A stretch of DNA of 64,000 nucleotides from Mucidula mucida. Taxonomy: Eukaryota; Basidiomycota; Agaricomycetes; Agaricales; Physalacriaceae. Both the position numbers and the translations under genes were made by a program. The notes under the pieces are model-generated. The model was not told the DNA's origin, searched no databases, and saw only the letters and a list, made by a program, of their open reading frames with translations. Of the stretch, positions 11,975 through 23,500 are shown in pieces. The DNA is taken from positions 372,001 through 436,000 of the forward strand of contig JADNYV010000012.1 in the NCBI GenBank assembly GCA_015501055.1, read 5' to 3'. Numbering within the stretch: position 1 is the stretch's first letter; each line of letters begins with the position of its first letter.

Positions 11975-12180
11975 TAACATCCGCGTTTGGCAATGATTCG
12001 GCCGATGCCATCGGTATGGCGACATTCACAGACGCGTCCAGAACATGGGCGCGCGAGCAGGAATGAACGACGAGCGCGATAGGCGGCGGCGCGACGTCGA
12101 GTCTCGGACGCGGCCCATTCTCTTCGGACCATAGCGCCGGCCCGGTTCTAGGTGCCTACCGTCATACGGGAAATTGACGG

Positions 12181-12190
12181 CTATAAAATA
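12181..12190 (+). promoter_or_regulatory. TATA box of the polyol dehydrogenase gene
   Basis: CTATAAAATA sits about 31-40 bp upstream of the ATG at 12221, implying a very short 5' leader. Confidence 0.5.
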
Positions 12191-12220
12191 AACTATTTCC
12201 TGCTCTCTCCTACCAACAAC

Positions 12221-13893
12221 ATGTCTGACAATCCGTCCTTTGTCCTACGCGCCATCGAGGACGTTGCCTATGAGCAACGAGCTGTACCCGATAGTATGTC
12301 TCCGTGATCGGATTGATCCTCAAGCTAATCCTCCGTCAGTCGCAGACAATGAAGTCCTTGTAAAGGTTATGAAAACAGGCTAGTAGCCTTTGATCATACC
12401 AGCCCATTGTTCTGACTAGCGGTATACAGGAATCTGTGGATCAGATGTAATCCAGCCATCCTTTTCTCTCCATTCAGCTAAACGCGAACATCTAGGTCCA
12501 CTATCTCGTCCATGGCCGCATCGGTGACTTTGTGGTGACCAATCCAATGGTGCATGTACTATCCGATCTTCCATCCATGATGCTAATACAGACGCCAGGT
12601 CTTGGGTCATGAATCGTCTGGTATTATTTACAAGGGTGCACACATTGACCTCCCATAAACACCGTGGTCGCTCATTGTCATAAAGTTGGATCCAATGTCA
12701 AGAATATTAAAGAGGGTGACCGCGTCGCTGTGGAACCTGGCGCTGGATGCCGTGCGCGTCTCGATCACTTTGAGCTCAATCCGACTCATCTTTGAACATA
12801 GGCACCTGCGAGTTGTGTAAAGCCGGACGTTATGAGGTTGGATCTCTTTTCAGCGGATATCTTCCGAATTTTGACTCCTACCACAGTTATGCGCTGACAT
12901 GAAATTTGCTGCTACACCCCCATACGATGGCACTTTGACACGATACTACAAAGTTCCAGCTGACAACGCGTATCCCCTACCCGAAGGCGTCTCCCTTGAA
13001 GATGGCGCAATGGTTTGTGAATTCCCCAACAATACGTTTCATCCACTCATGACAGTCTCCTTTTAGATCGAACCTCTTGCCGTCGGTGTACACTCCGTCG
13101 CAGCTCTCGGTCAATTCCGTTCAAGTCAATCCGCCGTCATCTTTGGATGCGGACCCGTGGGTCTTCTATGCATGGCGGTCGCTAAAGCCCTTGGGGCCGC
13201 TCGCGTTATCGCGGTCGACATAGTACCCGCACGTCTTGAGTTTGCTAAGCAGTATGCAGCAACACACACCTATCTCCCACCATCCTTCAATGAGGGCGAG
13301 ACCAAGATGGAGTACAGCCGAAGGAACGCCGAGAACATGAAGAAGGTTCTAGGCATCACTGACCGTGGTAAGGGCGGTATTGATCTCGTCATCGATGCGA
13401 GTGGCGCAGAGGTTTCTATCCAGACTGGATTCTTCATTGTCAAGACTGGTGGAATAATGGTCCAGGTACGTCGCAGCTGCAGTCTGTGATTTGAGAAGTA
13501 TTCATGTATTCCAGGTCGGAATGGGTGCTCCAGACGTTACCATTAATGTCGGTATGCTGATGACCAAAGAGGTCAACTATAAAGGCTCTTTCCGTTACGG
13601 CGTAAGTCCTTCATTCAAGGCTGTACATGATTATAACATAGGAATCGCTAGCCCGGCGATTACCCTCTTGCGATCGAACTCGTAGCGCAAGGAAAGATTG
13701 ATTTGAAGCCGCTTGTGACACACAGGTGTGTATTTCCTTTACCACCCAATGAATGTCCTAATTGTTTCCCAGATATGCGTTTACGGATGCTCTTGTCGCG
13801 TTCAAGGCTACCAAGGCCGGAAAGAGTGAAGATGGGAAGGGTGTTATAAAGGCGATTATATCCGGCCCGGATGTCGCTCTTGAGACGGTGTAG
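12221..13893 (+). CDS. XYL2: zinc-dependent xylitol/sorbitol dehydrogenase (MDR family)
   Basis: NAD-dependent medium-chain dehydrogenase of the sorbitol/xylitol type, oxidising a polyol to the ketose. Catalytic zinc ligands are visible in ICGSDVHY (Cys) and GHESSG (His, Glu). The structural-zinc lobe is reduced to CRTCELCKAGRYELC. The Rossmann nucleotide motif is GCGPVGLL, and the segment MIEPLAVGVHSVAALGQF is typical of the subfamily. About ten short introns, nearly all GT-AG; one (12379-12429) must start with GC to join KVMKTG to ICGSD. The C-terminus ends ISGPDVALETV. The frame is intact once spliced. Xylitol versus sorbitol preference cannot be decided from sequence; the gene stands alone, not in a sugar cluster. 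Confidence 0.88.
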
Positions 13894-14051
13894 ATTTGAG
13901 AAGGGAAAGCAACTGAGATATGTACGATAGTCATATATGAAAGAATCACGGTTTCTGCAGAGAGGACCTCCCGTGTAAAAGAATCGTTGATTAAACTTGG
14001 GTTTTGGTTTTGGCTTCCGGTCTTCCTTTGAGAATTTGACTCTGCTAGGTA

Positions 14052-14448
14052 TTAGTAGCTGGAATTAGTGATGAATAAAGGCACTGACTTGGAAGTATTA
14101 TTCTTCCGTGTATGGGAGAACTCTCCCAGTTTATGGCCGACCATTTCCGGAGTGACGAGGACGGGGAGGTAGTCTTTGCCGTTATGAACCAAGAAACGCA
14201 GGCTAGCATGAGGAGTCAGTCAAAACAGCCGGCGACATCGGACATGGCGACTGACCCGACAAAGTTAGGCAGGATAGTGCAGGCGCGCGCTTGTGTCTTT
14301 ACAGCGACATTGCGCGCGGCGGCCTCCTGCAAGTTGTTGAAAGCGACGAAATAGGGACCTGCAGAAGACTGAGCACAGAGTCGGGGTATGCGTGGACGGC
14401 CTTTCCTTTCCAAGCGGAACGCGAGAAAACGCTGAGTGTTGGTCGCAT
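14052..14448 (-). CDS. RSM19: mitochondrial small-subunit ribosomal protein uS19m
   Basis: Mitochondrial 37S ribosome component of the S19 family. Exon 1 encodes [14 protein letters not shown]; then come [41 protein letters not shown] and [18 protein letters not shown], all diagnostic S19 blocks. The second intron (53 nt) is canonical. The first has a normal AG acceptor at 14359, but at the expected donor (14405-14404) the sequence reads GA rather than GT. The C-terminal end is uncertain: the frame stops at 14052, but a branch-point-like ACTAAT and a CTAG acceptor just downstream could add a basic tail. It is head-to-head with the unknown gene at 14559, with only 110 bp between starts. Confidence 0.85.
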
Positions 14449-14558
14449 TGAAGAAAAGAGTCAGGGGTACTTCCATCTTGGGACAAAGTCTGTAGTCGGT
14501 GCCGCGATCACGCGTAACCACTCTTTCCTTTTCACCATCACTGTCTTCCCCGTCTTCA

Positions 14559-15755
14559 ATGGCGTTCCGTGCGCGGAATCCGTACTATCTTCGCGTCTCA
14601 GAGAATACTATATTGCCTCTCTATGTGCGACTTGGTCTTTACATGGTGTGGCCCACAATGACCTCTCAGATGTATAGCTTTACTTGGACGACCGTCATCT
14701 GGAGTGGATGTCAGATAAAGTGCTACAATATGTGCTTCAAGACATCAGGCCATAGTAGTGGTTCTAATCGTCCTCGTCTCTTCGTTCTAACGACACGGAC
14801 ACAGCATAATACCTAAGCTGACAGCAGAGTTAGCCGATGAGCAAAGCAATAATGAAAAGAAAGGGTCTGTAGAGACTCATAGAGGGGGTAAGTATGCTCT
14901 CATCAAAAGACACGTCGTCTTGACATATGGACCAGATACATATCAGTTCTGCTATTTTCTCCGAAAATCACAACCACATTCCGTTCTAACAAAGGTACAT
15001 CTTTCTGTAGTGCTTTACCAAGTCACTCATCAATCAAATCATAGACGCGAACATACACGACTGCAACGAACCCGCCAATACCCAAGGCCCAGAAACGGAA
15101 AACTCATGGTTCTTCGGCACAACCCAGAAAGCGACCAAGAAACAAAGGAAAGGGAAAGGCTACAGAAACTGACGAGGGCTTTGGTGAAGAGGACGACGAT
15201 AATCCTCGCCGCTCTACGCGACGAGATAATGACGACGACGATTCGTATTCCCCTGAAGCTGATTGGGATATGGCGCCTCCCGATCTCGAAGACGAGAAGC
15301 CCAAGCCCATTATGCAGATCAAATATCGTGGCTTCGATATCATCGGACACTGTCTCTGCATGGTCGTAGAACCCTGGCCACCTCTCCGAGCACCATCCAC
15401 TGTCCCCATTACTTTAATGCCCTCTCGCGAACGATCCAGAACACCTGCGGTCAACGCTGCCATGCTTCCTCCGCCTGTGCCAGAAATGAACGTGCTACGA
15501 CGTGAACGAACACCTCTGTTCCTTCCAGACGACGAGGACCGCGAGCGTAGTCAGACGCCATTTTCTTTCACTCCTACATCGGAGCGCCGACCAGTGGCGC
15601 TGCAAGAGACGGAGAATGATGACGGATGGGGCATGATGGAGTTCAGCCAGGTGCTGCATTCTGCTGGTGATACCAGGGCAGGTCCTCTAGATGATGATGA
15701 TGATATGGAGGGTGCAGTCTTCTTTGGTGACGCGGACGAGGTGAGGGAGTTATGA
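14559..15755 (+). CDS. conserved basidiomycete protein of unknown function
   Basis: Five exons splice cleanly with GT-AG introns: MAFRARNPYYLRVSENTILP..., then LYLDDRHLEWMSDKVLQYVL leading to IIPKLTAELAD, then DTYQFCYFLRKSQPHSVLTK, then a long last exon from TRTYTTATNPP. The N-terminal third looks folded: helix-rich, with the clear sequence YQFCYFLRKS. The middle is basic and then acidic (RKRPRNKGKGKA, then runs of Asp). The last exon has a second conserved-looking block, IMQIKYRGFDIIGHCLCMVV, and ends in an Asp-rich tail with WGMMEFSQVLHSAGD. About 290 residues. I do not recognise a named domain; the basic/acidic tail suggests a nuclear protein, which is inference only. It shares a 110-bp promoter with RSM19. 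Confidence 0.7.
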
Positions 15756-16684
15756 CTTACGCTCTTCAATTTTTGGCGAGTCTTCTTTGGACTTTTCTTT
15801 CTTGATCCATTGTTACCGTTGACAGTCAATATAACCACGTCGCGTGTATACATAGACCGAATAAGAAGACAACCTCAACAAAATGGCAAGACTTGGGAAC
15901 AACCTTCTCTGTAATATCAGTGCATCTTGACGTAGTGGAGGAGACGTCCTCGAGGGGGGCCGCCTAGGTACTAGTGTGGGCATGTGAGTGTGCATCATTG
16001 GATTTGCAAAACTCAAGCGAAGTTCGTTCAAGGGAACAACACGGCAATCGTGTGCAATGAGTCATCATGCATCATTCACCGGCTTCGTCCGGCTCGACCT
16101 TGAACAAAGTCGTCCGAAAAACCGACGCCGAGTCTCGAGCGGCACATCTTGGACAGTTGACCTTCATATCGTACCCGCGTATTACTCTTCATTCCGAGGT
16201 CTTAGCCGCTCCATCTCGACCCCGTTTTAATCAGCTTGTCCGATTCTATCGCCGTGGTGTCTCTAGCCAAAATGACGCATCATTCAATGTGCACCCTCTC
16301 TTCGGCGACACTTTTTCTTGGCTGGAAGTCTAGCACTGTGACTTTTTCATTCTTTCCGCTGAGACTTCGCTACTTGGGGCTTGGGGTCGAACTGCTGTAA
16401 CTTGATCTTTGAATGGCTTTACACGGGGTCTATGTGCGCTATTTCGTTTGCCGATGTCTATCGTTACTCCGGGCAATCGCGTAAAGGCCATAGAGAAAAT
16501 CATGAGTCAAATGACAGATCATTATTAACGCGGGCGGGGCAGAAAATAGAAACTCAACGGGAGCACTCGGGGTGTAGGACATTGTATAAAAGACGGCTCT
16601 GTAAGACGTTACGGCTGTACTGATATCGCCCAGATACCTTTGGCTTTCCCTCTCCAAGGACATCACAATTTCAAATCGCCCACT
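15756..16684. promoter_or_regulatory. intergenic region with two TGAGTCA sites
   Basis: About 930 bp without a convincing gene. It holds TGAGTCA (Gcn4/AP-1 type) at 16058-16064 and again at 16503-16509, plus the TATA box listed separately. Both sites lie upstream of the membrane-protein gene at 16685. Short frames here have no recognisable sequence. Confidence 0.35.
16585..16592 (+). promoter_or_regulatory. TATA box of the gene at 16685
   Basis: TATAAAAG, 93 bp upstream of the ATG at 16685. Confidence 0.5.
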
Positions 16685-17440
16685 ATGGTTCAAGGTAAAC
16701 GTGATCTGCCGTCGATCCCAAGCCCTCTAGGCTAACCGTAAGGCTCAGAAAAGCAAGGATCACAGTCTTTGACGTTCAGGACCTTTTGGAGATCTCCCCG
16801 GCGTGTGCTCTACGCTGTTGCATTCTTCTTGGTCTTCGCTCTTAGTATGTTCACACGACTTGGAATCTCGCCAGATGTTGACCTGCTTGCTGCTCAACAG
16901 CCGCGTCTGAACTCGGTCTTGTCTCCCAGCAACTGCACAATGGCGGAAACGACTACGCCAACTACCCGGGCATGGAGTACAAGCACGACCTGGGTCTCCT
17001 GCTGTTCAGCTGTGTGTTCACCTTCCTATACCTGATCGGGCACATCTTCATTGAGGGCATGGGAAGTACGTCGCCGCCACCTTCAGTTGTGGTTCTTCTC
17101 TAATGTTCTTGTAGTGATCACATTCTTGACGTTCGTATTGGCGGTCTTTTGGGGGACTGGTGCAGGCGTTATGTACCAAGTATCTCCCTTCCGCGCGTAC
17201 AACTGCGGGAATCCCGCCGACTCGTTCGCCCCAAATTGGGCGCGCTTCCACGACCAGTGCTCGCGGATTGTTGCTATCCAGGGCATCGCGTGGGCTCTCT
17301 GTGCGTGCTACCTTGCATTCGTCTATTTTGCAAAGTCTAACTCTGTTGTAGGGGGTCTTATGGTCTTCCTGTTCTTCGGAATGTTGATCCACAAGCTGGA
17401 GATCCGCGCTCGCCCCAACATCACCTTCTACGGTGCTTGA
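16685..17440 (+). CDS. four-transmembrane protein, MARVEL-like topology
   Basis: A small integral membrane protein with at least four hydrophobic spans: LYAVAFFLVFALSMF, DLGLLLFSCVFTFLYLIGHI, ITFLTFVLAVFWGTGAGVMY and VVGGLMVFLFFGMLI. A fifth weaker span is around IQGIAWALCACYLAFVYFA. Three exons: the first encodes only MVQ, and a 47-nt intron after it is canonical. One base is missing near 16930, after VLSPSN, where the frame must shift to LHNGGNDYANYPGMEY. The loop after the third span has two Cys (YNCGN and DQCSR) that could pair. Topology and size resemble fungal MARVEL-type proteins, but no diagnostic motif was identified, so the family call is tentative. Confidence 0.75.
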
Positions 17441-18008
17441 AAACCCAAACATTGGGATCTGTTAATTTTTCCTGATTTCTCACGAATTGCCGTTTACGAC
17501 GTTTCATTTCTTCATGACCACTCGAGGCTGTTTATCGACTGATGTCATACGGCCTGTTTGCCCACGACATGTAGTTGAATTCTAAATTGTACAACACAGT
17601 AGTAGCATTTAATCATTAGAGCATCTGCATTTTTGCCACTTGGATTCCCTTGCGTTTGTCAGTCGTGTGGCAAAAATAGCTGACGCTGTCATTCATCTCC
17701 CCGCTGTCGACACTCATGATCACCGCAGTGTATGCCAAGTGCTTGTTCTAGCAGTACTATGTACTCGGTTCAGCTACCATCCAACATACACAGAAAGCCG
17801 ACGCCAGTCACTCTAAATCATCTAGTATCATTCAAACGCACGTCCGAATTATACAGGGTACAAAGTAGTACAGTGTAGGTGATAGGTATGTAATGATATC
17901 AAGCACTGAACAAGCAAGTAGCTGTCCGCAAGACTCGTAAATAGTCGTACAAAGTAACCTAAAATGAATGGAAATGTAGTTGTTACACAAGCAGCGCGTC
18001 AAAAGTTT
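17441..18008. other. intergenic, convergent 3' region
   Basis: About 570 bp between convergent stops. AT-richer than neighbours, with short direct fragments of simple sequence only. No gene or RNA was recognised. Confidence 0.4.
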
Positions 18009-20304
18009 TCATGATGAAGGTCGTCGCCTCTCCGAGGACATCTTTCTCTTTTCCGCCGCCGCTGCAGCGGCAGATATCGTCATATGTTCGTCGACCACGA
18101 CATCCGGCGTTTGAACAGTCTTCTCTGTTTCACCCACTGTTGAGAGTGCTGCTTCTGAACGGTTACCTCGGATTCCTCCCTTCAAAGAAGACAGTTCCTC
18201 CGGGTGCTCCATGGCCAACGCGTCGCGTAGTCGTTTCTCCACTTCCTTGATGCGTTTCGTTTTGGAACTACCCCGAGCAATGTAGACTGCCGACGCTATA
18301 CCGCACAAGAAACTAGCGGGAATCAGGATCCCTGTAGACCAAGCTGGCCGCTGGAACCTATCGAGCCACATCATTCAGTGGTCAACATGAGTAATGATGC
18401 AATTGACTGACCGGTTGAGCCCCCACATCGTCCCACATAATATTATCTAGTGGAAACAGGGTCAGCCACGACTGAATAGTACGTACAGCGACTGACCTGG
18501 AATATGGAGTTGCCATCATTGAACAGGCAAATCCAGAGAGCCGTACTATATGGCGTCAGTCAGCTGGAGTGGTCGAGTATTCAATCACCGTACTTGATAG
18601 GAAACGCCTGTGGGATTGCGGTCAGTGAGCTGTGGTTCCAATTCAAACGAACGAACGAACTCGATGGGTAGCTGTTCCGTGAGGTCTATACCAGGTTTGA
18701 TGATGTTGAAACTTCCTTTGTTCTGTCGGAGTGGCGTCAATGGTGTTCCCATTACTATGGAGAACGCATACGGCGATGAAGGTCATTCTGCTCCTCCTCT
18801 GATAATACGTGAACATAATTAGGATCATAGGCCGGATCTGGCAGATCGTCCTCGTCGAATAGAGGCGGTAGGCCGGCTTTAGCACGAAGTCTGCGTGATT
18901 TCCGTTTATAATGCCATATCTTGTACACACCTAGAACAGTGTTAGCGAGTTCGCCTCAGGAGGAGACCTGAGCTCACGATAGGTATCGAGAACGCGGGAC
19001 GGAATAAGGCCGATACCAGTAACTGTGAATAGGCCTGAAAGCAAAGTCAAGGAACAGAACTGTAGCACACAGAGTGACCTCACCATTGACGACTTGTGAG
19101 CTGACCTCGACCCAGAAACCTTGCGTGTTTGCATTATGGAAATTGATGATTTTAACAAGAAATATGACGATAGCAGCGCCCCAGAACACTATACGACCTG
19201 TCAATCGTGCGAGAGCGACGGTCTCGATAAACACTTACCGACAAGAAAGCCGTATATACCCGTGATGATCTAACGACAATTAGCACTTTGCGTGGATCCC
19301 GGAGAAACAAAGCCTTACGCCCATGGCTAGAACGGTAGCGGATCAGACAAAGAGGGAGAGATGAAGATACCAAGACATACGAGTTTTCAAGAATGACCAG
19401 ACGCCACGGAGCGTTCGCCTGACCTTGGATGGTCGTTTCAAAACATCATTGACATGTCGGTCGAGCGAGTCCTCGTATACGCGCTCGCCCTTTTCCATGT
19501 CTTGTGGATCGTCCGGAGCATCCGAAAGAACAACGACAGGCTTCCTAGAATACCATGATAACGGCGGTCTATTGAAATGAAAAACAGCGGTAAGGGGGGA
19601 GGAAATGAAGGACAAGTCGGAAACTGTTACATGACAATAGAATTGGCGGCGTTTGTGAGATTGGAGATGGTGGCGACCTGTGGATCTACGAAAAAAAGTC
19701 AGGCCGCGGAGTCGGACAATTACCTCGGAAGAAGCGCACCGATAACGTCGAGATGTTCAACAATGTCATCGTGATGATGGTCATCCAGCGGGGCGTACGA
19801 CTGGTAGCTGGCAGCACCCTCTTCCGAGCGCAGGCTGAGGGCGCTGCCCACGAGTCCAGGCTCTCCGTCATGAGAATGGACCTGGATATCCGCTGTGGGG
19901 CCTTCTAGAGTGACCACGCCGTCAACGGGATTAAAACGCGTAGGAGACGCCGTCCTGCGGGAGTTGGCAAATGAGCTCGCACTGGGCTCGCTGCGTAGAA
20001 CTGGGGCCGCCGACAGACGCATGGACTGGTTGTTGAACGAGAGGCAATGGTCCTGCACTCTGCTGCCTGCGCGTGCCCGCCTCATCGTCGACGGTCCTTG
20101 CACATTGATTGCTGGCGGCGAGTCAAGCGATGTCGGTGAAACGGGCTCCGGGGACGTTGAGAGGCCTGCAGCAGCGGCGGTTGGGTCTGATGGTGGACGC
20201 CTAAATATGTGGGAAAGGCTGCGTGGTTCATCGGGGCTGCTGGTGGGACGGTCGCGATCCGAAAGGGTGGAATAATTATGGCGCTTGATACGCACAGAAG
20301 GCAT
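18009..20304 (-). CDS. fungal integral membrane protein, DUF2985-type
   Basis: A membrane protein with a long polar N-terminus. It starts MPSVRIKRHNYSTLSDRDRP, then about 190 Ser/Pro-rich residues. Then come ISNLTNAANSI, PPLSWYSRKPVVVL, SLDRHVNDVLKRPSKVRRTL and GVWSFLKTR. Hydrophobic spans follow: IYGFLVGVFWGAAIVIFLVK, then INFHNANTQGFWVEVSSQVV, then LFTVTGIGLIPSRVLDTYR. The region ending WSTGILIPASFLCGIASAVY is the last span, and the tail is basic with a run of Ala. The order of the NANTQGFW and GLIPSRVLDTYR blocks matches what I recall of the DUF2985 family of fungi, whose function is unknown. Around ten introns; no frame break noticed. Confidence 0.75.
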
Positions 20305-20574
20305 CTTGAACACGTCCTCGCTCGACCGCTCTTATTATATAGGGTATGTTGGCAAGAGGTAACAGACCCACGCTTGACCTATTTTTAGGATTTCCGTCAC
20401 GGATTCATTTGGTCATTCACCCAGCCGATGATAGTATGGTAGTGTGTATGCTATGATACATGTTGTATGCGAATAGATGAATTAAGATATATAATATGTT
20501 AGATGCCTCTATCTACCTGAATCTCCAGACTTTCTTGAAGCTGCCGACGACGTTGCTGACTGTGGCAATGAGCA

Positions 20575-23500
20575 TCATGCCATATCCAAGCGACACACAT
20601 CACTCACGCTGTTAGACCTCCATGATTTGTCGCTTTTTCTACTCAGCAGCGACAGCACTCTGTGTCGAGTAGGTTTTGGAGGCTCGACATCTGGCTCCGA
20701 TGTGAATGGCGCATCCGGAATGATTTTGCCAGACGGCTCCAGTGCTCTCTTCGAACTTCTCCGCCATCCGCGACTCGGTGACGGCGACCGTGTTCTGTCA
20801 CTGATGCTTGTCTGAACGCTCGCCGACTCGGTACCCGCTATCAAATGCGTACGAGAACGAGACGGAAAGCCACCGAGCGCGTCTGTACCTGTCTGCGTCC
20901 TGGAATTGGGTATCAGTTTGGTCTTCTTCAAGATCTCCCGCGCCACAGGAAGGACAGGGACAAGAGGTTGTTGAAACGCCATCTTGACCCATCCTTTCCA
21001 GGACGTGTCTGACGGGATGAACTGATCCACCAATTCTTCAAACTAAAGACAGATATTAGTTGTTTAAAGGTAGGAGCATGTCGTGCACTCACGCTCCATG
21101 TCTGGTTCCGATACTCTAGATCTCGCGTCGTTATTCGAGCCTCATGACACACAAACGACTCCTCTTTCATCATACTCAACAAGACGTGAAGGCTACACAT
21201 GTATTAAAATTGCGATCACCTAGAGAGGCAACTCCCCGTACCTGGATATCCGCACAAGAACAAAGGTCTTCTGCGAAGACCGTGTCCTCATTTCGGCCGC
21301 ATCCCCGCGTTGTTTGGGTTCCTGCACGACGTCTGCCTTGTTGGTTTTGACACGTCGTTCGGCGGCAGCAGCGTCCGCCAGCTGTGCCTCATGGCCAAGT
21401 GCTGCAGAAGACCGAGTTCTTGACAATGTGGGAGCCCGGAATGGCTGCGGACGTGATGATGCCGCATCGCGTAAATTCGTGAAAGAACGAGAGGTTCCTA
21501 ATCGTCGTAGTCCTGTTGGAGGCGCTAGCTTTGCGTTTTCTGGCTCAGATGCCTGCCGTGAGTGGGTAAGTCCCCTGGGTGAATCCAGAGAAGTACGAGA
21601 AGGGGGTAGAATTTTCTTGTGGTGAGCGTCCGGGGAATTAGCAATAGTATCATCAGTAATGTTTCTTGTTCGTCGAGCAGGCCATAAGTACTCCATTATC
21701 CGACGTCCCACTTTGGCGTCGATCTGAAGGCGCATGGGGTGCAGGCTAAGGTCGAAGTTTTCGTAAATCGTGATTCCACCGACTGGTGGAAGAATTGACC
21801 ATTCCGACACTAGGAATAAACCACGCTAAGAGGGGTGAGCAAAGTGAATCAGACAAAAATCAAGCTAGTACATACTCGAAGGAGCGGATGGTTCGGTGGG
21901 TCGTCATATTTGGACAAGATTTCTGCCCAAACAGCATCTTTGGAACCATCGAATGCTTGCAGGTTACCCACACTCAAATTGTTCACAGTAGAACTGTCCT
22001 GTCGACTGAGCCAATAGTAGTCAATATCCTGCACAACCAGCTTCGCCAGCATTTCGCGGTTCTCGTCCAACATGTTCCATGAGATTTCGGAAGACGAAGT
22101 GTTTAGCAGCAATGCGGATTTCCTATCAGTACTATCGTCAAATCGATCCTGGGCGAGCTTGATAGCATCAAATATGAGGTTGAGTTCATCGGATAGCAGG
22201 TATATGTGAGCTTTGAGCCTTAGCAGTTCCACCACTTCCGCCCGTCTTTCGTAGTTGATGTATTCACCAGCCAGCGTCGCGATGGCCATGGCCTCTCGAA
22301 GACGTGTCTGGAGATCCTCAATAACCTTGGCCGCTGAAGTCAAATCCGTGAAGTCGTATGTAAAGAGTAGCGTCTCCAGTTTGTCAATTCTCGTCTTGTG
22401 AGTAGCATCGGAAAACAGTAGGAGTTTGGTGACGATGTTGGATATGGTCTTGAAGTGTCGATCACTAGCCGTAACGGTGAACTTGGGGATCGTTACTTTT
22501 ACAAGATCCTTTGTACAAAGGTCAACATCAAACGATGCGATGTGGAAGACGGCTCGAGACGTACTGTTTGATCTTGTAGATGTGTAGTCCCAAGACGACC
22601 ACCCGGCTTTGAGACGACGGAGGTCACATTGTTGCGCAATCGAAGACGGTTGAACTTGTCGTAATGGAAAGTAGCATCAGTTTGAGGCACCAGACGATCG
22701 AAGTCATCACTTTCGCAACGGAAATCGATCAAGACTTCAAGAGGTACACAGCCGTAATCCCGGGAGACTGCAGTTGGAGCGAAGGTTTGTAGGCCTGACA
22801 GTAAAGTAAAAGTTCTGAAATTGGACAATTGTCAATATCTCAAAGGAATATCACACTTGAGGAGAGCTTACCGAGACATCACTTTACCGCTTACTGGGTC
22901 TTTCGCATTAGCGTCGTCCATGATACGGAATGACTGGAGTTTCGCCTGTAATGCTGTTACGACGCAAGACTCTGCTTCCTTTGCCCTGTTCTGCAAGATG
23001 ATCTGCGGTTTCAAGAGCAAGCAACAGTGGCCTTTGCTCAATGACACGCCTTCAGACCAACCCTGTAAAGGATCTACATACTCGATGTTTCAGAGGCCAG
23101 GTCTTCAAATGAGTCGTCTGAATCAGCGCGATCGCCAATCAAAATATGCTTTAGCGCCAGGGCAGCGACCTGTGCAGGACTAGCAGCTGCATCCTTCACG
23201 GAGACTTGTGCTTCCGGTTTAACGGCTATCGCTGCTTTCGCTTGATCAAGGACAAAGGTGACAGCCCTAGAACCTTTCAGCTGACGGTATTTTCAGAAAG
23301 AAAAAAGGTCTCACCGAGTAGCCAGATGATATTCCAAACCTCTGCGGTCCCGTGAACAATAGTAGTACTGCATCATGATCTGTCGAAAAGTGAGAAAACA
23401 GCTAGCTGAATAACAGCTATGAACAAACATCTCTGACAGCGCTGTCCAAGGATATCTTAGGACAATGTATTTGATAGACATTGTTGAATTCAGCCCATTC

